A stretch of 6,204 nucleotides of DNA from CAYWBU01 sp942491525 (GTDB lineage Bacteria; Desulfobacterota; Desulfomonilia; UBA1062): positions 1 through 6,204 of the forward strand of contig CALOBW010000015.1 of NCBI GenBank assembly GCA_942491525.1, written 5' to 3'. The first letter of the stretch is position 1. Each line of letters starts with the position of its first letter. Both the position numbers and the translations under genes were made by a program. Below, one piece after another: positions 1-4,283 of the stretch. The notes under the pieces were generated by a model that was given only the letters and a program-made list of their open reading frames with translations, had not been told where the DNA came from and ran no database searches.

Positions 1-381
1 GATTTCCATATTGACAGTCGTGGCTCGGGCGAGCTGCTGGTGCATGGCTTGCTGGAAGTTGACTTCATCGCTGACGATGGCACTGAATCTAGCTGGAGCT
101 GGGAGCGTGATATCCCCGCCCATATGTTGCGCCAGGATTCTGAAAACCTTGCTTTCTGTACCTGGGGTCCGAGAGATTGCTTCGGTCCCATCTATGATTC
201 GGCCGAGGAGGGCGTCTATCAGTTTACGCTGAGCGTTTTTGATGACCTCTGCGATCCGCAGTTTATGACCAGTGTCTCCATGAATGTGGTTGTCAGCAGC
301 GTGCCGGTGCCGGCCGCCGGGCTGCTGCTGGGTTCCGGTCTGCTGGGGTTGATCGGTTGGCGCCGCAGAGAGATGGCATAA
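1..381 (+). CDS. VPVPA/PEP-CTERM-type exosortase substrate, 3' end only
   Basis: The reading frame is open from the left edge, so only the last 126 residues are visible and the N-terminus with its expected signal peptide is missing. The tail has the three-part form of the PEP-CTERM/VPLPA-CTERM sorting signal: VPVPA at about residue 101 of the visible part, a hydrophobic stretch GLLLGSGLLGLIG, and the basic end WRRREMA. In this family an exosortase processes the signal and the protein is exported to the cell surface or extracellular matrix. The visible upstream part is acidic and contains three Cys (FCTW, RDCF, DLCD) and strand-like segments such as EGVYQFTLSVF, which suggests a beta-sandwich ectodomain; I do not recognise a specific domain. 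No clear terminator follows it before the next gene. The sorting class is well supported; the function of the ectodomain is unknown. Confidence 0.85.
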   Translation, partial: DFHIDSRGSGELLVHGLLEVDFIADDGTESSWSWERDIPAHMLRQDSENLAFCTWGPRDCFGPIYDSAEEGVYQFTLSVFDDLCDPQFMTSVSMNVVVSSVPVPAAGLLLGSGLLGLIGWRRREMA

Positions 382-393
382 GTAGCTGACTTT

Positions 394-418
394 ATAATTG
401 TTAAATGTTGACAATTAT
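394..418. repeat. Perfect 8-bp inverted repeat, possible operator
   Basis: ATAATTGT (394-401) and ACAATTAT (411-418) are exact reverse complements separated by 9 bp. The right arm starts inside the TTGACA hexamer at 408-413. The spacing, about one to one and a half helical turns between arm centres, would suit a dimeric regulator. No T-tract follows, so it is not a typical intrinsic terminator. That it is an operator is inference. Confidence 0.35.
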
Positions 419-434
419 TGATCATGATGATAAT
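408..434 (+). promoter_or_regulatory. Candidate sigma70-type promoter for the 506-2050 unit
   Basis: A perfect -35 hexamer TTGACA lies at 408-413 and GATAAT, which matches 5 of 6 of the -10 consensus, lies at 429-434. The spacer is 15 bp, shorter than the ideal 17, so the call is tentative. It lies about 70 bp upstream of the ATG at 506 in the 124-bp gap between two surface-protein genes. A TATAAT at 393-398 is an alternative -10 but has no good -35 partner. Confidence 0.4.
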
Positions 435-505
435 GCGGTACTATCTTTGATGTATCGCTTAAGTTTCACCCTTTAAGTTCTAAATAAGATTAACTGGAGG
501 TTAAT

Positions 506-1063
506 ATGAAGAAGATTTTGCTTACTATCGGTTTGGTTTTGATGATGGCTGGCGTGGCTGGGGCGGCTACGTATACAGAGGGCTACTCTTATGATGGCTC
601 TACTGTTGAGGGACCGCTTGATTTCGAGTTTAACTACAGGTTTGCTCAGGGCGATAATGTTGCCCAGGACAGCTTTATTGCTGCCGGGTATGGCATTGAT
701 GCAGATGTTGATACCAATAATGCAGATTTGGTGTGGCAGAGCGCTCAGTTGACAATGGTTTTTGATGGTGAGCTTGCTGAAACGACCAGTTCGTTTACGT
801 TGACTGCCAATGGAGTTACAGAGCAGGTATTTTTCAATGATGATGATGTTACTCAGGTTGGTAACATGTATATCTATGGTTTTGGTGATGATATCCTGGC
901 TGCCTTTGATGTGGCTGATTTTGGTGGATTGTCATTTTCAGTTAATGCAGGATTGAGTGCAGTTGCATTGTCGGTAAGTGCAGTACCTGTGCCTGCCACC
1001 TTGGTTCTGTTCGGTTCCGGTCTGCTGGGACTTATCGGTCTTCGTAGAAAAGTTGGGGCCTAA
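506..1063 (+). CDS. VPVPA/PEP-CTERM-type exosortase-dependent surface protein
   Basis: This is a 185-residue exported protein. The ATG at 506 is preceded by an AACTGGAGG Shine-Dalgarno region about 7 bp upstream. Residues 1-21 form a signal peptide (MKKILLTIGLVLMMAGVAGA) with likely cleavage after AGA. The mature part has no Cys and is rich in Asp, Phe and small residues, with alternating polar and hydrophobic segments typical of beta-sandwich surface proteins; no specific fold is recognised. The last 26 residues, about 160-185, hold VPVPA, a hydrophobic helix with GSGLLGLIG, and the basic tail RRKVGA, which is the classic exosortase sorting signal. The segment encoding it shares the 17-nt string GGTTCCGGTCTGCTGGG (1013-1029) with the gene ending at 381 (331-347). 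The next gene starts 15 bp after its stop, so the two are probably co-transcribed. Sorting class is firm; biological role is unknown. Confidence 0.88.
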   Translation: MKKILLTIGLVLMMAGVAGAATYTEGYSYDGSTVEGPLDFEFNYRFAQGDNVAQDSFIAAGYGIDADVDTNNADLVWQSAQLTMVFDGELAETTSSFTLTANGVTEQVFFNDDDVTQVGNMYIYGFGDDILAAFDVADFGGLSFSVNAGLSAVALSVSAVPVPATLVLFGSGLLGLIGLRRKVGA

Positions 1064-1065
1064 TT

Positions 1066-1071
1066 GAGGGG
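1066..1071 (+). promoter_or_regulatory. Ribosome binding site that decides the ATG 1079 start
   Basis: GAGGGG lies 7 bp before ATG 1079. An upstream in-frame TTG at 1064 directly follows the previous stop codon and would place this motif inside the coding region. The signal peptide also starts naturally at the ATG (MKNYSK). Confidence 0.7.
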
Positions 1072-1078
1072 TGGTATC

Positions 1079-2050
1079 ATGAAAAACTATTCCAAGAGCT
1101 TATTAGCTATTCTGTTGGTGTTTTGTTTGGGAGCCGGAGTTGCTGTAGCCGATACGACTGGTAAATTTGATGGCGTCACTGGTGACGTTGAGATTACCTG
1201 GTGGTATTGGGTAGATGGCAGCTTCGTGAATATCTTCACTGAAGATGTTGCGAGTGCTGGATATCAGATTAAAGACGAAGATTTGACTTCGGATAATGCT
1301 GATGTGGTTGTCTGGGTTAATCCTATCTCAGAAACTAATGCAGCTTTGTATGATGATATTGAGCTGCATAAGATTAACGCAGCTGTTGTTGCCGAGAAGG
1401 CCGATGGCCGAATCGGTATGGCCACAACTCTCTTATCTGCGGACGGTGTCATCAGTGTATCGTTGCTCAAGGATTCGACTGTTACTCTTCAGGGCGAGGT
1501 ATATGGATTCAAACAGAAGAAATTGCTGGATGGAGTTATTTTTGCCCCGAAGGAGGTAGATGCAATCCCCGTTGAAGATACCGACGACGTAAAGGTTGAA
1601 GGTACTCCGGTTGCCTTTACTGTCGGCCGTGATGGGATGGTTCTTGATGTATCCAGCAGCATGCTTGATTCTGCAGTTGGCGTAACCGTAAACATGGATT
1701 TCAGCGCCAGTGCCGGTGATCCCTATCTGGCAAAAGTTGTCCAGCTTGACGGTGGTGAGGTTGTAGATCTGTCAACTGCTGTTGAGATGGTCGCCAAGCC
1801 GCAGGGTGGTTACGTGACGATTGTTAAGACCCTTGAGAAGTATCAGGTTGTACTGCTCTCCAGTAAGACCAATGAGGGTCCCGGCGGAGAAGAGATCTCC
1901 CCCGAAGATGCCGAAAAAATCGCAGCCTGGTGGTACATGAACAGCGATGACGACGATCCCTGCTTCATCGGTTCAGCCGCTTCTGTCAGCCCCATGCTGC
2001 TGGTTGCTCTGAGCTCCATGCTGGCACTGGTTGTGCGCCGCAGAAAATAA
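1079..2050 (+). CDS. Exported protein with unusual Cys-containing C-terminal sorting-like signal
   Basis: The ATG at 1079 is preferred over the in-frame TTG at 1064 because GAGGGG (1066-1071) sits 7 bp before the ATG and would lie inside the longer version. This gives 323 residues. Residues 1-24 are a signal peptide (hydrophobic AILLVFCLGAGVAVA, likely cut before Asp25). The mature body is acidic, with an aromatic WWYW at 41-44 and WWYM at 284-287, and is probably mostly beta; I do not recognise a domain. The C-terminus has an acidic run D290-D293, then P-CFIGSAA with Cys295 as the only Cys of the mature chain, a hydrophobic segment about 305-319, and RRRK as the last four residues. That layout parallels Cys-bearing signals such as MYXO-CTERM, Synerg-CTERM and JDVT-CTERM, and the CFI string recalls CFI-box C-termini, but it is not a clear match to any of them. 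It lies 15 bp downstream of an exosortase substrate and is followed by a strong terminator. Function unknown. Confidence 0.82.
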   Translation: MKNYSKSLLAILLVFCLGAGVAVADTTGKFDGVTGDVEITWWYWVDGSFVNIFTEDVASAGYQIKDEDLTSDNADVVVWVNPISETNAALYDDIELHKINAAVVAEKADGRIGMATTLLSADGVISVSLLKDSTVTLQGEVYGFKQKKLLDGVIFAPKEVDAIPVEDTDDVKVEGTPVAFTVGRDGMVLDVSSSMLDSAVGVTVNMDFSASAGDPYLAKVVQLDGGEVVDLSTAVEMVAKPQGGYVTIVKTLEKYQVVLLSSKTNEGPGGEEISPEDAEKIAAWWYMNSDDDDPCFIGSAASVSPMLLVALSSMLALVVRRRK

Positions 2051-2068
2051 GTAAACTTCATGTTAACT

Positions 2069-2101
2069 AAAAAAGGGGAGGCGCATGCCTCCCCTTTTTT
2101 T
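2069..2101 (+). terminator. Strong intrinsic terminator after the 506-2050 unit
   Basis: The GC stem GGGGAGGC (2075-2082) pairs with GCCTCCCC (2087-2094) around the loop GCAT. Six A residues upstream pair with the T-run, which continues to seven T (2095-2101). It starts 18 bp after the stop codon of the preceding gene. The A-run gives a T-run on the other strand too, so it may work in both directions. The stem is identical to that of the terminator at 3107-3136. Confidence 0.9.
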
Positions 2102-2120
2102 ATGCCCATACAATGTCATC

Positions 2121-2183
2121 GGGGACAGATTTATTTTTCAAGCTCGTGATATCAGCTGGTTATGAAAAACAAGATCAGTCCCC
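2121..2183. repeat. REP-like imperfect inverted repeat
   Basis: The left arm begins GGGGACAGATTTATTTTTCA (2121-2140). The right arm (2163-2183) begins TGAAAAAC and ends GATCAGTCCCC, and its reverse complement begins GGGGACTGATC, matching most of the left arm. The centre contains the palindrome TGATATCA. Such GGGGACAG-led palindromes resemble the REP sequences mobilised by REP-associated tyrosine (Y1) transposases. No transposase gene is present here, so the element would be non-autonomous. The family link is from memory of similar repeats, not from a search. Confidence 0.5.
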
Positions 2184-2206
2184 TTTGGGGTGGGCTCGGT
2201 TGGTTT

Positions 2207-2229
2207 GGGGACAGAATTTAATTCTGTCC
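2207..2229. repeat. Second GGGGACAGA palindrome
   Basis: GGACAGAAT (2209-2217) and ATTCTGTCC (2221-2229) are a perfect 9-bp inverted repeat around TTA. The leading GGGGACAGA (2207-2215) is a direct repeat of 2121-2129, so the two palindromes belong to the same repeat type. There is no T-tract, so it is not an obvious terminator. The 24 bp between the two palindromes include CCCC-TTT-GGGG (2180-2190). From 2230 to 2340 I see no gene and no convincing promoter. Confidence 0.5.
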
Positions 2230-2342
2230 ATACGTGAGCACCAGATGATCACAATGTCAAATATGATCTAGACAAAGTCCAGCTGTTTGTGCACTAATTG
2301 GGACCCATTAAGAGAGGCGTGCTTTTGTCTTTCAATTCAAAT

Positions 2343-2348
2343 GAGGAG
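2343..2348 (+). promoter_or_regulatory. Ribosome binding site that decides the ATG 2356 start
   Basis: GAGGAG lies 7 bp before ATG 2356. The in-frame TTG at 2287 and ATG at 2341 give longer products, but the region before 2356 encodes no signal-like sequence, whereas MKKILMIP at 2356 opens a standard signal peptide. Confidence 0.7.
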
Positions 2349-2355
2349 AACAACG

Positions 2356-3105
2356 ATGAAAAAAATTTTGATGATTCCTGTAATGTTTCTTTTGGCAACA
2401 ACCCTTTGTGCTGCAGACTGCACTCTTGAAGGTCAGCTCGTTAATGCTAGCGAGGTGATGCTGGATGTCAAACCGGCTGAAGAGTACCGCACTGTTCTGG
2501 GTGCCTATGCCGCAACTCACCCCTATAATCCGGTGGAGCATACCTTGGGGCTGGTTGCCAACATTGCCTTCCTGGATCTGGTTAAGGATATGCAGGTTGG
2601 CGATGAACTGATGCAGTTCTGCACTGCCGTCTCTGCCTGTGATGATCCGGCTGATCCGGCCGCCCAGCAGCACATCATAAGTGTTGGCGTTGTGTTTACG
2701 GCCCAGAAGGGCTGCACCCGTAACTTCCAGCTGGTAACTGCCAAGGAGACGCCTTCTGAGACCGGCATGGCCCTGGCATTGAGCAATGCCGATGTGATCG
2801 TCTATGGTGACGGCTCTATCTATGTTGTCTGGGGTGGTTGCTGTGAAGAGATTACAGGTGAGCACGGTCACCAGGAACCGCCCGTGTTCATGTCTGCCGG
2901 AGAGGCTGTCGCAACCTGGGATGAGAACGGCTCTGTTGATTTTATCAATTTCCTTGAGGGTGATGACTACTCATTTATGGATGAGATCAGGCTGACCACA
3001 TATCTTGAGCTGCAGAGCTACGGCATGCAGACTCTGATCGAGCTGCTGGGCTATAATAAGCTCTGCACCGCCGGCAGCGGTATGGGTTTGCAGAAGGTGG
3101 ACTAA
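2356..3105 (+). CDS. Cys-rich exported protein, no recognised family
   Basis: The chosen ATG gives 249 residues, with GAGGAG 7 bp upstream. Residues 1-20 form a signal peptide (MKKILMIPVMFLLATTLCAA), probably cut before Asp21 by signal peptidase I; LATTLC is not a good lipobox. The mature protein has seven Cys, at about 22, 89, 95, 120, 162, 163 and 237, including a vicinal CC in VVWGGCCEE. Disulfides or metal binding are therefore possible. A His-containing acidic stretch follows the CC (EITGEHGHQEPP). The C-terminus (about 205-235) looks helical, and there is no transmembrane segment or CTERM tail, so it is likely periplasmic or secreted, unlike its neighbours. It is a single-gene unit with a terminator starting directly at its stop codon. 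Its upstream region carries REP-like palindromes. I do not recognise the family and assign no function. Confidence 0.8.
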   Translation: MKKILMIPVMFLLATTLCAADCTLEGQLVNASEVMLDVKPAEEYRTVLGAYAATHPYNPVEHTLGLVANIAFLDLVKDMQVGDELMQFCTAVSACDDPADPAAQQHIISVGVVFTAQKGCTRNFQLVTAKETPSETGMALALSNADVIVYGDGSIYVVWGGCCEEITGEHGHQEPPVFMSAGEAVATWDENGSVDFINFLEGDDYSFMDEIRLTTYLELQSYGMQTLIELLGYNKLCTAGSGMGLQKVD

Positions 3106-3106
3106 G

Positions 3107-3136
3107 AAAAGGGGAGGCAATTGCCTCCCCTTTTTT
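3107..3136. terminator. Shared, probably bidirectional terminator between convergent genes
   Basis: GGGGAGGC (3111-3118) pairs with GCCTCCCC (3123-3130) around AATT, with a T6 run (3131-3136) for the plus strand and an A4 run (3107-3110) that gives T4 on the minus strand. It starts just after the plus-strand stop (3103-3105). The minus-strand stop codon TAA (3137-3135) overlaps the T-run. The structure can serve both converging genes, more strongly the plus-strand one. Confidence 0.88.
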
Positions 3137-3791
3137 ATGCCCGTATGCGCCGGCGCAGGCCCAGCAGGCCGATGAGGCCCGAGCCGAAGAGCAGGGCGCT
3201 GGCCGGGAGCGGGACTGGGGCTGCCAGCGCAAACGAGATATTGTCGGCGGCAAAGCTGCCGGCGGAGTGGACGCGGGCCAGTTCAAATGGTTGGGTTGAA
3301 ATTATGCCGAGATAGTACCAGTTGTTGTCTGCGCTATGGAAGTCAAATTCAAAACTTTCAATCTGTGTCTCATCAGCCGCGTAGATACTGATTATCAGAC
3401 TGTCATCAGTGGTTGATGAGGCATCATAGAACCAGCCGGCTATGCCATAGATTGGTTCATCCGTTGCGATCAGCAGCGAGTCTGGTTTGCCGCCGTCGTC
3501 GTAGATTGCTAGCCCCGATGTGCCCAGTGTGTAGCTGGTGTGGTCGCTGATATTCAGATAGTCTTGTGTGGTTTTGCCTTCGGCTGTCCAGTTAACGGTC
3601 AGCGTCTGGCTGCCATAGTTGTATTGCGAGCTGGTGTCTTTGCTGGTGCCCTCGGTCCATGTGTCAAATGATTCGGTGATGATTGTATCTGCCGGGAAGG
3701 CGGAGCTGAAGTCTGTGGTGTCGGTAATCGGTGCCGCATTGATGCTGAGTGGTAGTGACAGTAAAAGGGCCAGTGCAATCAGTTGTCTCAT
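3135..3791 (-). CDS. VPLPA-CTERM exosortase-dependent surface protein
   Basis: This is a 218-residue exported protein. The ATG (3791-3789) has AGGAGG (3802-3797) 5 bp upstream. Residues 1-19 are a signal peptide (MRQLIALALLLSLPLSINA). The mature part is acidic, rich in Ser and Thr, and has no Cys. Its second half (AGWFYDAS at about 116, then SLIISIYAADET, ending in AADNISFA near 186) reads like the jelly-roll or lectin-like ectodomains common among PEP-CTERM proteins, which end in a similar DNI or DNV strand just before the signal. The final 26 residues, about 193-218, hold VPLPA, a hydrophobic GSGLIGLLGL segment, and RRRIRA. Known biology: an exosortase recognises and cleaves this signal, often with biofilm or exopolysaccharide links. 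It converges on the 2356-3105 gene across a shared terminator. Ectodomain ligand is unknown. Confidence 0.9.
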   Translation of the reverse strand: MRQLIALALLLSLPLSINAAPITDTTDFSSAFPADTIITESFDTWTEGTSKDTSSQYNYGSQTLTVNWTAEGKTTQDYLNISDHTSYTLGTSGLAIYDDGGKPDSLLIATDEPIYGIAGWFYDASSTTDDSLIISIYAADETQIESFEFDFHSADNNWYYLGIISTQPFELARVHSAGSFAADNISFALAAPVPLPASALLFGSGLIGLLGLRRRIRA

Positions 3792-3886
3792 TTAAACCTC
3801 CTAAAATGGAATTAATTGACAAGTGAAGCATTGCGGCTGGGCTCGTAGCAGCGGAATGGCAGGCGGACACAGCCTGGATAGGGCAA

Positions 3887-3914
3887 AGAATAAATCCAAG
3901 TCCAAAGATGGCAA
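3887..3914 (-). promoter_or_regulatory. Possible promoter for the 3135-3791 VPLPA-CTERM gene
   Basis: Read on the minus strand, TTGCCA (3914-3909, 5 of 6 to the -35 consensus) and TATTCT (3892-3887, 4 of 6 to the -10) are 16 bp apart. This would leave a leader of roughly 90 nt. The -35 overlaps the short inverted repeat GGCAA-GAG-TTGCC (3910-3922). It lies just downstream of the tRNA terminator, as an independent promoter would. Tentative. Confidence 0.3.
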
Positions 3915-3928
3915 GAGTTGCCGGCAAT

Positions 3929-3957
3929 AAAAAACCCGATCACTTGCGTGATCGGGT
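3929..3957 (-). terminator. Intrinsic terminator of the tRNA-Ala gene
   Basis: On the minus strand a 10-bp stem ACCCGATCAC (3957-3948) and GTGATCGGGT (3943-3934) with loop GCAA, a stable GNRA-type tetraloop, is followed by a T-run (3934-3929). It begins about 8 bp after the tRNA 3' end. Confidence 0.9.
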
Positions 3958-3965
3958 CATCTGTA

Positions 3966-4041
3966 TGGTGGAGCCGAAGGGGATCGAACCCTCGACCTCT
4001 TGAATGCCATTCAAGCACTCTCCCAACTGAGCTACGGCCCC
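3966..4041 (-). tRNA. tRNA-Ala (anticodon GGC)
   Basis: The reverse complement folds as a 76-nt tRNA with CCA encoded. The acceptor arm GGGGCCG pairs with CGGCTCC with one G-U. The D arm contains GCTCAGTTGGGAGAGT. The anticodon stem is CTTGA/TCAAG around the loop ATGGCAT, which gives anticodon GGC for Ala. The T arm carries GGTTCGATCCC. It has its own terminator and a plausible promoter, so it seems to be a monocistronic, functional gene. I saw no second copy of its 3' end in the window, so there is no sign here of use as an attachment site. Confidence 0.96.
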
Positions 4042-4057
4042 ATACGTTGATGGCAGG

Positions 4058-4086
4058 TAGCTACCATAGGAATTTGGGGTAGTCAA
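4058..4086 (-). promoter_or_regulatory. Candidate promoter for tRNA-Ala, with AT-rich upstream stretch
   Basis: On the minus strand TTGACT (4086-4081, 5 of 6 to -35) is followed after exactly 17 bp by TAGCTA (4063-4058), a weak -10 embedded in the palindrome GGTAGCTACC. The predicted start would fall about 10 nt before the mature 5' end. Upstream, 4095-4118 is very AT-rich and contains a 7-bp inverted repeat TAAACTT-TTTT-AAGTTTA (4097-4114), which could act as an UP element. The poor -10 lowers confidence. The rest of the gap to 4283 holds no gene, and I see no clear promoter for the next one. Confidence 0.45.
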
Positions 4087-4283
4087 GGGGGCAGATTAAA
4101 CTTTTTTAAGTTTATTTCTCGGCACTCAGGGAACGATTGCGGAAAGTAAAAGAATGGCAACGGCCGGCTGTATATTTTCAGCTTATCTGAGGCCGACGGA
4201 TGCCTAATAATGAATTAATTGGCCTGAATTTTCTCAGCCATGGAATTGTTGCGCAGGGCTGCCCGTTAAGCTAATCTGAAGAT

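Noticed and set aside
2102..2120. Remnant of a convergent CTERM gene just after the first terminator
   Set aside because: The minus-strand TATGGGCATAA resembles the end of the 3135-3791 gene, but the preceding codons (D-D-I-V-W-A) show no RRR tail or hydrophobic helix. Only the terminator similarity is kept as a finding.
2231..2355. Riboswitch (for example cyclic-di-GMP type) in the leader of the Cys-rich protein gene
   Set aside because: I found no GCAAAGCC-like core or other known riboswitch signature. Only short, unconvincing inverted repeats are present.
2400..2421. Lipoprotein signal (LATTLC or LCAADC) in the 2356-3105 product
   Set aside because: Neither Cys is preceded by a proper lipobox ([LVI]-x-[GAS]-C): Leu or Asp occupies the -1 position, so ordinary signal peptidase I cleavage is more likely.
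2332..2871. 179-residue minus-strand open frame opposite the Cys-rich protein
   Set aside because: The plus strand has a good ribosome binding site, a signal peptide and a terminator right at its stop. The antisense frame has no signal peptide or recognisable domain.
3966..4041. tRNA-Ala as an integration (att) site for a mobile element
   Set aside because: No integrase gene and no second copy of the tRNA 3' end was seen in the window.
4097..4114. TAAACTT-TTTT-AAGTTTA hairpin as an intrinsic terminator
   Set aside because: The stem is purely weak pairs apart from one G-C and there is no gene ending next to it. An AT-rich upstream promoter element is a better reading.
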